13,438 nucleotides of DNA from Pseudomonadota bacterium (GTDB lineage: Bacteria; Pseudomonadota; Alphaproteobacteria; Rhizobiales; Rhizobiaceae): positions 1 to 13,438 of the forward strand of contig JAEYRU010000262.1 of the NCBI GenBank assembly GCA_023435335.1. The letters are read 5' to 3'. How positions within the stretch are numbered: position 1 is the first letter of the stretch; each line of letters begins with the position of its first letter. Below the pieces are notes generated by a model that saw nothing but the letters and a program-made list of their open reading frames with translations, ran no database searches and was not told the origin of the DNA. The position numbers were made by a program, and so were the translations under genes. Positions 1-7,797 of the stretch are shown here, one piece after another.

Positions 1-21
1 GCCGCCACCGATACTTGCGTG

Positions 22-1299
22 CTAGGCGAACATGTCCGCTACGATGCCGTCGTACCAGCCGAGGGATTCCTCGTAGGTCGCCTTGCGCAGCGCGGCATCC
101 TCGCCCGCCTTCGAGACGAAAGTCTCCACCGAGGTGATCTTGCCTTCCTTGGGCTCGTACTGCGCGCCCACCTTCACGCCGTCATCGGTCTCGATCAGCG
201 ACCAGCAGGTGTTGGAGTATTTCGCCGGGAAAGCCCGCGACCCGGTCAGGTCGGCCCGGATGGTCATCGCGGCCACCTTCGCCTGGCTGTTGGCAGAGAA
301 ACCCGACTTCGGCATGTCGCCGGCAATCGAGGCGTCTCCGATCACGAAGATCGCCTCGTCCATGGTCGAGCGCATCGAGGCCGCGTCGATCGGGCAGAAG
401 CCGTTCTCGCCCGCCACCCCCGCCTCGACGGCGATGGCGCCGGCGCGCTGCGCCGGTATGATGTTGAGCAGCGCGCCCTCGAAGGTATCCAGGTCGGTCT
501 CCACGGTACCGGCCGCTACATCGACCCCTTTGATACCGCCATGCGTATCAGGTCCGTACCACTCGACCATGCCCGGATAGTGCTTCTCCCAGCCCTCCTG
601 GAAGAGGCCCTGCTTGGAGAACTGCTCCTTGGGGTCAAGCACGAAGATCTTCGATCCGGTGAAACCTTTCGACTTGAGGACATGCGCCATCATCGAGACG
701 CGCTCGTAGGGTCCGGGTGGGCATCGGTAGGGGTTGGGCGGCGCGACCATGACGATGTTCTGGCCGTCGGTCAGGGCGTCGAGCTTCGCCTTGAGCAATT
801 CGGTCTGCGGACCAGCTTTCCAGGCGTGCGGCGCCTGTTCCTCCAGGTCAGCCGAGTAGCCGGGCACGGAGTCGTGGATGATGTCGATACCGGGCGACAG
901 CACCAGGCGGTCGTAGGGCACGGTCGAGCCGTCGGACATCGTGACGGTCTTCGCCGCCTTGTCGACGGTCGTGGCCATGCCAGTGACCTTCCTGATCCCG
1001 TACTTGGACACGAGCGTGTCGTAGGAATGGGTAATGGAGGCCAGGTCGCGGTAGCCACCAACATAGAGGTTGGAGAAGAAGCAGGTGGTGAACGTGTCGC
1101 TGTCCTCGATCAGCGTCACGTCAAGTGCGCCGGCCGAATCCTTGGCGAGATACTTGGCGGCGGTCGCACCGCCGGCGCCCCCGCCTATGACGACGACTCG
1201 CGGTTTCTGTTGGGCCCTGAGATAGGTGGGCATGGCCAGGGCCGCCGAGCCGGCGCCCATGAGCAATCCGAAACGTCTTCTGCTGATCCCGCTCATCAT
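22..1299 (-). CDS. soxF: SoxF, flavoprotein subunit of flavocytochrome c sulfide dehydrogenase
   Basis: Periplasmic FAD protein that oxidises sulfide and passes electrons to its cytochrome partner, here SoxE encoded just upstream (34 nt gap). A Tat signal is visible (SRRRFGLLMGAG, residues 6-17), followed by the dinucleotide-binding motif VVVIGGGAGGATAA (35-48). By comparison with Allochromatium FccB, C73 in TTCFFSNLYVGG matches the cysteine that binds FAD covalently. C193 (PYRCPPGPYER) and C365 (SNTCWSLIE) match the redox-active disulfide, so all three key cysteines are kept. The protein is 425 aa, normal for the family. Two adjacent ATGs (1299 and 1296) follow GGGAGGA, and the second has the better spacing. 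It is the last gene of the minus-strand sox series, and no terminator is visible in the 21 nt left in the window. Confidence 0.93.
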   Translation of the reverse strand: MMSGISRRRFGLLMGAGSAALAMPTYLRAQQKPRVVVIGGGAGGATAAKYLAKDSAGALDVTLIEDSDTFTTCFFSNLYVGGYRDLASITHSYDTLVSKYGIRKVTGMATTVDKAAKTVTMSDGSTVPYDRLVLSPGIDIIHDSVPGYSADLEEQAPHAWKAGPQTELLKAKLDALTDGQNIVMVAPPNPYRCPPGPYERVSMMAHVLKSKGFTGSKIFVLDPKEQFSKQGLFQEGWEKHYPGMVEWYGPDTHGGIKGVDVAAGTVETDLDTFEGALLNIIPAQRAGAIAVEAGVAGENGFCPIDAASMRSTMDEAIFVIGDASIAGDMPKSGFSANSQAKVAAMTIRADLTGSRAFPAKYSNTCWSLIETDDGVKVGAQYEPKEGKITSVETFVSKAGEDAALRKATYEESLGWYDGIVADMFA

Positions 1300-1333
1300 G
1301 TTCCTCCCGTGTGAGCTCGCTTCAGTTCCAGGT

Positions 1334-1753
1334 CTAGTCGGATGCCTCCCTAGCGAGGTAGGCGGCGAGCGAGGCTATCTCCTCCTCTGCCAGCCGTGCC
1401 GTCATCAGCTTCATCACCTCATTCTTGCGAATGCCCAGCTTGAAGTCGATGAGCGCCTGAACGATGTAGTCGGCAGGCAGCCCGCGGATCGGCGGGATGC
1501 CGCTCGAGCCGCCTGATTGCCGGTGACAGGTGACGCATTCGCCGCCGAGGTATTCTCCGTAGGCGGGATCGCCTTCCAGCGAGAGGATGCGGGTCACCGC
1601 GTGTTCGGCCTCCAGCGCCAGGGCGCCCTTGCCGGACGCCGTGGCGCTGCGGTCGGCGGAACTGCTACGAGAGGAATCCGACGCAGATGCGGCTCCCGCA
1701 GCGAGGAAGGCTGCAGCCGCGGCAATCGCCAGACCTCGCGTCGATTGCGCCAA
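1334..1753 (-). CDS. soxE: SoxE, monoheme c-type cytochrome, partner of SoxF
   Basis: Small exported cytochrome (139 aa) expected to accept electrons from SoxF. It has an N-terminal signal peptide (about residues 1-24, alanine-rich) and a Ser/Ala-rich linker. A single heme motif CVTCH lies at 73-77, in a context (CHRQSGG..IPPIRGLPADYI..ALIDFKLG) that resembles the FccA domain of flavocytochrome c. M114 or M117 are candidate axial ligands. It starts with TTG, and no in-frame ATG occurs before residue 114. The strong Shine-Dalgarno GGGAGGTGA ending 4 nt upstream supports this start. It sits 30 nt after soxD and 34 nt before soxF. The Paracoccus pantotrophus SoxE is reported as diheme, so the single heme motif here is a difference. 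The symbol rests mainly on position beside soxF and the FccA-like sequence. Confidence 0.82.
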   Translation of the reverse strand: MAQSTRGLAIAAAAAFLAAGAASASDSSRSSSADRSATASGKGALALEAEHAVTRILSLEGDPAYGEYLGGECVTCHRQSGGSSGIPPIRGLPADYIVQALIDFKLGIRKNEVMKLMTARLAEEEIASLAAYLAREASD

Positions 1754-1783
1754 ATCGTCACCTCCCGGCCCTGACGGTGGCGG

Positions 1784-2905
1784 TCAGTCGATGCCGCCGC
1801 CGGCGTTGTCTTCACCGCCACCTTCGGGCGTTACGTCGAGCACCGCCGCATGCATGGTGATCTCGGCCTTGCCCGGCTTGCAGTCGCTCATGCACGGTTC
1901 CGACCTGTCCGTGTAGTGCGGCTCCTGCGCGCGGTCGTCGTCGATGAAGTTCGCTTCGTTCGGCAACCTCACGCCGGTGAAATTCTCGTTGGACAGCTCG
2001 AACTCTTCGTCATCGATGATATCATTCAGATAGAGCAGGTACGCCGTCAGCGCGTACACGTCGTCATCGGACAACGAACGTGCGTTGCCGAACGGCATGG
2101 CGCGATGGACGTAGTCGTAGACGGTGGAAAGGTAGGGCCAGTAGGACCCGATGGTCTTTTCGGGCCGCTCGTCCTTCAGCGTTCCCTGTCCGCCCGCGAG
2201 CACGGGCCAGCGGCCGATCGCCTCGCCGAAATCGCCATGGCAGGTGGCGCATTGCTCGTCGTAGATCTCGGTTCCACGCGCGACCGTGCCGCTTCCGACC
2301 GGCAGTCCGGTGCCGTCCGGACGCACATCCGTGTCCCATGCCGCAACTTCGTCGTCCGAAGCGAGCCTGCCAAGCCCGAACTTCAGGCCGGCGCCCCGGC
2401 TGGCGGCATCCGGCCAAACGGTCGATTCTGTGGGCTCCGCCCGTTGCGGCTCGGCCTGCGTAACCCGTTCCGGTGCTGGCGCGGCCGCTTCATCACTCTC
2501 CAGACTCTGGCTGCCGTCGTCGGAGAAGGTGTCGAGGTAGGCGATGACGTCTTCGAGATCGTCATCCTTCTTGAGGCCGGCAAAGGCCATCTTGTTGCCC
2601 TTCAGGAATGTCCTGGGGTCACGGAGGTACTCGGCGAGGTTCGGTTCGGTCCAGACCAGGCCTCCCGCTCCGGCCTCCTTCATCGGCTTGGAGTAGTTAT
2701 ATCCCTCGTGGGAGCCGGCCGCGCGACCGACAATCCCGTTCAGGATGGGCCCCACGCGGTTCTTGGCGTCGGGTCCCACCATGTGACATGCCTTGCACTT
2801 GGCGAAGACGGTTTCGCCCGCGGCCGGATCGCCGGCCGTTGCCGCTCCTGTGAACGCCAGGGAGGTAAGCGCGACCGCTGCGGCCCGATCAAGAAATCTC
2901 GACAT
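1784..2905 (-). CDS. soxD: SoxD, diheme cytochrome c subunit of sulfur dehydrogenase SoxCD
   Basis: Periplasmic electron-accepting subunit of SoxCD, which removes six electrons from the sulfane sulfur held on SoxY. It has a Sec-type signal peptide (about 1-24, ending ATA-G). The first cytochrome domain has CKACH (37-41) and probable Met ligand M106 (KMAFAG). A Pro/Glu/Ala-rich linker follows at about 130-165. The second cytochrome domain has CATCH (219-223) and probable ligand M270 (AMPFGN). A C-terminal tail carries a CMSDC pair (C338, C342) and ends in a Gly/Asp-rich stretch. The length of 373 aa is usual for SoxD. Its first 17 nt overlap the end of soxC, which implies translational coupling. 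A GGAG lies about 9 nt before the ATG. Confidence 0.95.
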   Translation of the reverse strand: MSRFLDRAAAVALTSLAFTGAATAGDPAAGETVFAKCKACHMVGPDAKNRVGPILNGIVGRAAGSHEGYNYSKPMKEAGAGGLVWTEPNLAEYLRDPRTFLKGNKMAFAGLKKDDDLEDVIAYLDTFSDDGSQSLESDEAAAPAPERVTQAEPQRAEPTESTVWPDAASRGAGLKFGLGRLASDDEVAAWDTDVRPDGTGLPVGSGTVARGTEIYDEQCATCHGDFGEAIGRWPVLAGGQGTLKDERPEKTIGSYWPYLSTVYDYVHRAMPFGNARSLSDDDVYALTAYLLYLNDIIDDEEFELSNENFTGVRLPNEANFIDDDRAQEPHYTDRSEPCMSDCKPGKAEITMHAAVLDVTPEGGGEDNAGGGID

Positions 2906-4160
2906 TCTCGATCACTCCGTCTGCGTTTACGTGCCAGGTCTGGATGCCGTTGTTGTGATAGATCGAGTTCGGGCCACGGACCGAGCGGAGCTGGTCCTTG
3001 GTCGGCTGGACGAAGCCTTCGGAATCGATCGCGCGCGACTGCAGGAACAGCTCCGAACCGTCCCAGTCGAACTCGTAGTAGAAGCGGTGCAGGGCCTTGT
3101 TCAGGCTCGGGCCGTCAATGCGCGCGGTCTTCCAGTTGCGCCCGCCATCGATGCTGACGTCGACGCGCTTGATGGTCCCGTTGCCTGACCAGGCGAGGCC
3201 GGTGATCACGAGCGGCCCCTTGCCGTGCCTGATCGGGGCTTGGGGGCTTGGGTTCGTGATGACGGACTTGACGTCCATCACGAAGGTGAAGCGCCGAGCC
3301 TTCCCGTTGGCCAGGAGGTCGGTGTACTTCGATGTCTCTTCCCGGTGCTGCCAGGGCTGATCGCCGACTTCGAGCCGGCGCAGCCATTTCACCCACATGT
3401 TTCCTTCCCAGCCCGGTACGACGAGCCGGACGGGATAGCCTTGCTCCGGACGCAGCGCTTCGCCGTTCATGCCGAATGCCACCAGGCAGTCGTCCATCGC
3501 CTTTTCCAAGGGCATGGATCGCGTCATGGAGGATGCGTCGGCGCCCTCGGCGAGCAGCCACTTGCCTTCGGCCTTGACGCCCGCCTCGTCGAGCAGGTGC
3601 TTCAGCTTGACGCCCGTGTACATCAGGCAGTGGATCATGCCGTGCGTGAACTGACATCCGTTGAGCTGCGCGCCGCGCCATTCCATCCCGGAATTGGCGG
3701 CACATTCGAGGAAGTAGGCATGGTTCTCGCGCGGGAAGCGCTTGAGGTCTTCCATCGTGAAGACGAGTGGCTTCTCGACGAGGCCGTTGATCATGAGCCG
3801 GTGGTCCGCCGGGTTGATTTCGGCGATGCCGGCATGGTGGCGCTCGAAGCACAGGCCGCTGGGCGTGATGATTCCGTCGAGTTCGTGCAGCGGCGTGAAA
3901 TTGACGGAGGATATCGCGTCCGAGGTCAGCCACGGTACGTTCTTGCGCACGACATGCGCCTCGAACTGAGATGGCCTCCCATAGGGCCGCGCATCGACCC
4001 CGTCTCCGGGGTAGCGGTTCCAGTCCTGTGTTTCGGTGATGACGGCTTCGCTGGCCGCCGCGCCGCCCGCGCCCGCGGCGCCCGCCACAACGGCTGCGCC
4101 GGCGATGCTACGTTTCAGGAATGCGCGGCGCGTCGTGGCAGCGCCTTCAGTTTTCGACAT
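2889..4160 (-). CDS. soxC: SoxC, molybdopterin sulfur dehydrogenase subunit (sulfite oxidase family)
   Basis: Molybdenum-cofactor subunit of the SoxCD complex, which oxidises SoxY-bound persulfide to the sulfone level so that SoxB can release sulfate. I place the start at 4160 (MSKTEG) because GGGAGGAG lies just upstream and a Tat signal TTRRAFLKR follows at once. A TTG eight codons further up is in frame but has no ribosome site. The product is 423 aa. The Mo-coordinating cysteine is C153 in YFLECAANSG. The sulfite-oxidase core is followed by the C-terminal Mo-co dimerisation domain (about residues 280-400, VDVSIDGGRNW). It overlaps soxD by 17 nt. The 107 nt before it hold an AT-rich palindromic element that may give soxCDEF its own control. 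Confidence 0.96.
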   Translation of the reverse strand: MSKTEGAATTRRAFLKRSIAGAAVVAGAAGAGGAAASEAVITETQDWNRYPGDGVDARPYGRPSQFEAHVVRKNVPWLTSDAISSVNFTPLHELDGIITPSGLCFERHHAGIAEINPADHRLMINGLVEKPLVFTMEDLKRFPRENHAYFLECAANSGMEWRGAQLNGCQFTHGMIHCLMYTGVKLKHLLDEAGVKAEGKWLLAEGADASSMTRSMPLEKAMDDCLVAFGMNGEALRPEQGYPVRLVVPGWEGNMWVKWLRRLEVGDQPWQHREETSKYTDLLANGKARRFTFVMDVKSVITNPSPQAPIRHGKGPLVITGLAWSGNGTIKRVDVSIDGGRNWKTARIDGPSLNKALHRFYYEFDWDGSELFLQSRAIDSEGFVQPTKDQLRSVRGPNSIYHNNGIQTWHVNADGVIENVEIS

Positions 4161-4184
4161 GGGCTCCTCCCGAGTCCCGAACAA

Positions 4185-4213
4185 TGTTCATATATGAATT
4201 TTTATATGTATTG
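4185..4213. promoter_or_regulatory. Candidate SoxR operator between soxB and soxC
   Basis: This AT-rich island sits in GC-rich surroundings, about 25 bp upstream of the soxC start. It contains a perfect 12-bp palindrome, TTCATATATGAA, at 4187-4198. Overlapping it, the stretch beginning ATATGAATT (4192-4213) matches 17 of 22 positions, without gaps, to the element at 8353-8374 before soxX. A looser dyad GAAC-N3-GTTC spans 4179-4189. The assignment to SoxR is inferred from recurrence at sox promoters. Confidence 0.5.
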
Positions 4214-4267
4214 AAGGCGTAGTCAACGGGCTACCGATCAGCGGCGAAGATAGTCGGGGCCCTGCGG

Positions 4268-5968
4268 CTACAGGACGATCTTCACCGAACGCTCGTCCGG
4301 CACCGAAACAGTGCCTTTGCCCGCGAGATAGCGCTCCATGAGGTCGTAGATTGCCGGCCCTTCGACACCTTCGTTCACAGAGGCCCATCCGCCGACGACA
4401 TAGGTCCTGGACGGGTCGATGGGTTCGCCGGTGTCGGCGAGCGTCATGTCGGAGATGCGATTGCCGATCGTCTGGTTGACGCTGCAGGTGTAGGTCATGC
4501 CACCCACGCGGACCATGTCTCCGCCTTGCTGCAGGAACGGATCCGGATTGAAGAGATTGTCGCAGACGTCTTCGAGGATATCCTTGAGCTGCTGACCGGT
4601 CATCTCGTTGCGGTAGACGGCCGGGTAGCTCATCGACGTCTCGGTGTAGAGGTCCTCGCGGGTGATATCTTGCCCGGGCAGCAGCGTGGTGCCCCACCGG
4701 AATCCGGGCGAGAGCGCGATCTGCGTATCGCGCTCCTCCATGATACCCTGGCAGATGAGGTCGTCCCACGTACCGTTGAAATTGCCGCGCCGATAGAGAA
4801 GCGTCTCGGTCTTGCCAAGCACTTGCGACAGTTCAGCCGTATAGGGCTCTCGCACTTCGGCGATCTTCGCTGACATCTCGGCGTCCGGTTCGATCACGTC
4901 GGCGAAGACTGGGATGAGCGTCGATGAGTGGGCGACGACCTTGCCGCCCGACACTTCGAGATCGACACGGCCGAGGTATTTGCCGTGCGAACCGGACGAC
5001 AGGATCAATGTGCCGCCGACACTGACAGCTTCGGGAACCGCGTCATGGGTGTGTCCGGTGAGGATGACGTCGATGCCGTTCACAACGCCAGCCAGCTTGC
5101 GGTCGACATCGAAGCCGTTGTGCGAAATGAGCACCACGACCTCAGCACCGTTCTCGCGCGCGGAATCAACATTCGCCTGAAGGACGTCCGGCCGGATGCC
5201 GAACGACCATTGCGGGAACATCCAGCGCGGATTGGCGATAGGCGTGTAAGGCATGGCTTGGCCGATCACGGCGACCCGGACGCCACCCTTCTCGAACATT
5301 GCCGTGTGCTCGAAGGCCGGCTCGTCCCACTCGGCGTCGAAAATATTCGAGGCGAGGAACGGGTAGTCCAGCGACTCGATCACCTCCAGGAACCGTTCCT
5401 CACCGAAGGTGAACTCCCAGTGGCCCGTCATCGCGTCGGGCCTGAGCAGTTTCATGCAATCGACCATGTCCTGGCCGTTGGTCTTGAGCGAGGTGTATGA
5501 CCCCTGCCAGGTGTCGCCGCCGTCGAGGAAGAGTACCTTGTCCTCACCGCGCTCGGCGCGGATCGCCTTGACCAGGGTAGCCGTGCGATCCAGACCGCCC
5601 AGGCGGCCATAGGCGCGGGCCAAGTCGACATAGTCGAGGAAGGTATGGGCATATGCGAGCGGGCTGCCACGCTCGATGCCGAATTCGGTCAGGAATTCCT
5701 CGCCGACCAGATGCGGAGGAATGCCGGCGAATGCACCTACACCTATGTTGGTGTCCGGGGGGCGAAAATAGACCGGCGTGAGTTGGGCATGCACGTCCGT
5801 GAAATGCAGGAGCGTGACCTGTCCTTTTGAATCGAAGCGGAGCAGGTCGTCCTGCGTCAGTTTCTGCTGGGCCAGCGCACGCGCCGGGCTCGACAGATAA
5901 CCGGCCGCGCCGAGGGCGGCGCCGGCATTGATCGCGAACTGGAGGAAGTCACGACGTGTGTAGCTCAT
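4268..5968 (-). CDS. soxB: SoxB, sulfate thiol esterase (SoxYZ sulfohydrolase)
   Basis: Periplasmic dimanganese enzyme that hydrolyses the S-sulfonate on SoxY-Cys and releases sulfate. It has a Tat signal YTRRDFLQF (3-11), with cleavage expected near ALA-QQ (about 33). The metallophosphatase domain of the 5'-nucleotidase family carries metal-binding motifs at TDVHAQ (D58, H60), GGDTWQGS (D152, Q155), GHWE (H183), ISHNGFD (H283) and GHTHD (H306, H308). The GHWE form, in place of GNHE, is typical of SoxB. The C-terminal 5'-nucleotidase domain covers about 380-566. The 566-aa length is normal. It starts at ATG with a modest AGGA site. It lies 87 nt after soxA, a gap holding a GC-rich hairpin, and 107 nt before soxC. 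Confidence 0.97.
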   Translation of the reverse strand: MSYTRRDFLQFAINAGAALGAAGYLSSPARALAQQKLTQDDLLRFDSKGQVTLLHFTDVHAQLTPVYFRPPDTNIGVGAFAGIPPHLVGEEFLTEFGIERGSPLAYAHTFLDYVDLARAYGRLGGLDRTATLVKAIRAERGEDKVLFLDGGDTWQGSYTSLKTNGQDMVDCMKLLRPDAMTGHWEFTFGEERFLEVIESLDYPFLASNIFDAEWDEPAFEHTAMFEKGGVRVAVIGQAMPYTPIANPRWMFPQWSFGIRPDVLQANVDSARENGAEVVVLISHNGFDVDRKLAGVVNGIDVILTGHTHDAVPEAVSVGGTLILSSGSHGKYLGRVDLEVSGGKVVAHSSTLIPVFADVIEPDAEMSAKIAEVREPYTAELSQVLGKTETLLYRRGNFNGTWDDLICQGIMEERDTQIALSPGFRWGTTLLPGQDITREDLYTETSMSYPAVYRNEMTGQQLKDILEDVCDNLFNPDPFLQQGGDMVRVGGMTYTCSVNQTIGNRISDMTLADTGEPIDPSRTYVVGGWASVNEGVEGPAIYDLMERYLAGKGTVSVPDERSVKIVL

Positions 5969-6002
5969 AGATGTCCTGCTCGCCGTAGCGGGATGACGTC
6001 CC

Positions 6003-6027
6003 CTCCGGCGGAAAGCATCCGCTGGAG
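6003..6027 (-). other. Hairpin in the soxA-soxB intergenic RNA
   Basis: An inverted repeat with arms CTCCGGCGGA (6003-6012) and TCCGCTGGAG (6018-6027) would form a 10-bp stem with one internal mismatch and a 5-nt loop. It lies 35 nt before the soxB ATG on the transcribed strand. No T-run follows, so a full intrinsic terminator is unlikely. It may stabilise mRNA or cause partial attenuation (inference). Confidence 0.5.
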
Positions 6028-6055
6028 CCCGTATCGCCCATTGGCCCTGTAGCGA

Positions 6056-6922
6056 TTACTGCCGGACCGCCGGCGTCTCGACCGACAGGCCCGTGCCGCG
6101 CCACGTCACGTAGACTTCGAGCGCCATCAATTCGTCCGAGAACGCTTTCGGCATTTCGGCGCGCGTGTCGCGGATGCAGCCTCGGAAACGGTTGTGCAGC
6201 GAAACCATGCCGGCCGTGTTGAAGCGATAGGTCGGGAATCCGTTGACCTGACCCTGGCTCAGATGGTCAGCGCGGATGTACTTGCCCATGGAGGCCTCGT
6301 GACACGACGCGCATGAAAAGTTCAGCTGTCCGGTGCGGGTGTAGTAGAGTTCCTTGCCCTTGTCCCACCAGCTCTGCATCTCGCCGGCCGCGAGATCGAC
6401 GGAGACTGGCGTACCCAGGGATTGGTGCTTGATGTAGGAGGTCAGCGCCAACTGGTCCGGATCATCAAACTTGTAAGCCTCGGCGCCCATGTTCTCGACC
6501 CGGCACTTGTCGACCTGAAGTTCGATATTGACGGGCTTTCCGGATGCCGCGTCCCACTTGGGGAAATTGGCGCCGACACCCTTCATCGTCTCGGAAGCGT
6601 CGTTGTGGCACGAGGCGCACGACTTGTTCATCGTGCCGTCGACCGTGTTCCAGATCTCGGCGCCGCGCTCCACTGCGAGCATGCCCGGGTTCTCGAAGCT
6701 GTCCTCCTGGGTCGCGCGGGTCTCGGCTTCGCGGAACAGCCAGCCGGACAGAACTTCATCGAAGGGGTGGCCCTCCGGCGCGGGCGCCCTGGTAATCATC
6801 TCGACGCCATCGACCTCCAGGGTGTCGTCGACCGGATCGGCAAGGGCCAGGCCGAGCGACAGAACGCTGGCGGCACCATAGATTGCGGCACCAGCCGCCA
6901 GGTTGAACCTGTTCACCATCAT
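6056..6922 (-). CDS. soxA: SoxA, diheme cytochrome c, catalytic subunit of SoxAX
   Basis: Catalytic subunit of the periplasmic L-cysteine S-thiosulfotransferase SoxAX, which attaches thiosulfate to SoxY. I start at ATG 6922 because GGGAGG lies against it and a clean signal peptide follows (MMVNRFNL to ALA-DPVDD). The next ATG (6919) or GTG (6916) is better spaced from that site. An in-frame ATG at 6955, 5 nt after the soxZ stop, has no clear ribosome site. Counting from 6922, heme motifs are CASCH at 102-106 and CASCH at 204-208. C249 in RFRGCIRDTRAEMP is the expected cysteine (persulfide) ligand of the active-site heme. C140 lies between the domains. The 288-aa product is close to the Paracoccus protein. 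Both heme sites are present, so this is the diheme SoxA type. Confidence 0.95.
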   Translation of the reverse strand: MMVNRFNLAAGAAIYGAASVLSLGLALADPVDDTLEVDGVEMITRAPAPEGHPFDEVLSGWLFREAETRATQEDSFENPGMLAVERGAEIWNTVDGTMNKSCASCHNDASETMKGVGANFPKWDAASGKPVNIELQVDKCRVENMGAEAYKFDDPDQLALTSYIKHQSLGTPVSVDLAAGEMQSWWDKGKELYYTRTGQLNFSCASCHEASMGKYIRADHLSQGQVNGFPTYRFNTAGMVSLHNRFRGCIRDTRAEMPKAFSDELMALEVYVTWRGTGLSVETPAVRQ

Positions 6923-6960
6923 CCTCCCGCTCTGTTGCGGCCCCTCCGCCGACATCCGGC

Positions 6961-7290
6961 TCAGTTCACTTCGATCTGCTGCTCGTCCGTGTAGACCGAC
7001 CCGTCGTCGTCAACCCAAGTGAATTTGAAGGTGCCGCTTTCCGGCACCTTCGAGCTGAACTCGAAATAGGGATTGGCCGACACGGCCGGATCAAGATCGC
7101 AACCGAAGACCTGCTCTCCGTTGAACTCGCACGTGAATTTGTTGATGATCTTGCGCGGAATGACGTTACCGCCCGCGTCCTTGCGCTGCCCCGACTCCAT
7201 GGTGTGGCTGATGATCGCCTTGATGACGATGATCTCGCCGGCCTTCGCCGTCTTCGGGACCTTGACGCGGGGCTTGGATGCTGATGCCAT
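6961..7290 (-). CDS. soxZ: SoxZ, sulfur-carrier complex subunit
   Basis: Immunoglobulin-like partner of SoxY; together they form the SoxYZ carrier that holds pathway intermediates. It is 109 aa with no signal peptide, as expected, because SoxZ is exported folded with Tat-targeted SoxY. The conserved core ISHTMESGQRKDAGG (27-41), a cysteine in KFTCEFNG (C54) and the C-terminal FKFTWVDDDGSVY are diagnostic. A second cysteine, C64, lies nearby. The start ATG has AGAGGAT about 8 nt upstream. It is 33 nt after soxY and 38 nt before soxA. Confidence 0.96.
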   Translation of the reverse strand: MASASKPRVKVPKTAKAGEIIVIKAIISHTMESGQRKDAGGNVIPRKIINKFTCEFNGEQVFGCDLDPAVSANPYFEFSSKVPESGTFKFTWVDDDGSVYTDEQQIEVN

Positions 7291-7323
7291 TCGAGTATCC
7301 TCTGTCGGGTGATGGAACGAAGA

Positions 7324-7779
7324 TCAGCCGCCGCAGCCGCCGATCGTCACCTTCACTTCTTTCCTGTCCATGTAGACCGAGCCGTCCGCCATCTTGGCGA
7401 GCGCCACGACGTGCTGCGTGCGGGCAAGCCGCATGCGCGTAGTCGCGGCAGCCACGCCGCTCAGGGCAGTGAAGTGGAATGAGGCCACTTCGGGACGCGG
7501 ATTGCCTTCGGCGAGGATCATCACCGACGAGACCATGTCGCCATCAGTCATCGTACTGTCGACTTCCACCGAAATGGGAACGGTGTTGCCGTTTTCGGCG
7601 ATCTCCGGCGCAGTCAGCGTGATCTTGCCGCGCTGAGGCTCCTTGCCGCCGGCGAAATCGGCGATCAGCTTGGCCGCATCTTCCGGAGCAGCGAATGCTG
7701 CACCCGGCACGAAGCCGATAGCAGGAAGAACCGCAGCGCCTGCGGCCAAGGCAAGAACACGACGCCTCGTGAGTGTCAT
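7324..7779 (-). CDS. soxY: SoxY, sulfur-carrying subunit with C-terminal GGCGG arm
   Basis: Covalent sulfur carrier of the Sox pathway. Thiosulfate, then sulfane sulfur, is held on the cysteine of a flexible C-terminal arm that visits SoxAX, SoxB and SoxCD. The arm is intact: the protein ends VTIGGCGG with C149 two residues from the end of 151 aa. A Tat signal is present (TLTRRRVLALAAG, 2-14; cleavage near AFA-AP at 30). An AAGGAG site sits 8 nt before the ATG. It lies 18 nt after soxX and 33 nt before soxZ. It should be exported together with SoxZ. Confidence 0.97.
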   Translation of the reverse strand: MTLTRRRVLALAAGAAVLPAIGFVPGAAFAAPEDAAKLIADFAGGKEPQRGKITLTAPEIAENGNTVPISVEVDSTMTDGDMVSSVMILAEGNPRPEVASFHFTALSGVAAATTRMRLARTQHVVALAKMADGSVYMDRKEVKVTIGGCGG

Positions 7780-7797
7780 GTAGGGCTCCTTCTCGTT

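Noticed and set aside
19..1314. Long plus-strand open frame of 431 codons opposite soxF
   Set aside because: It is an antisense shadow in GC-rich DNA: it has an Arg/His/Gly/Asp-rich composition, no recognisable domain and no ribosome site, whereas the minus strand gives a clear SoxF.
4161..4184. TTG start for soxC eight codons upstream
   Set aside because: It has no ribosome site and falls at the edge of the operator-like palindrome; ATG 4160 has GGGAGGAG and leads directly into the Tat signal.
1850..4214. Long plus-strand open frames opposite soxD and soxC
   Set aside because: They mirror the codon bias of the real genes and give low-complexity products without family motifs.
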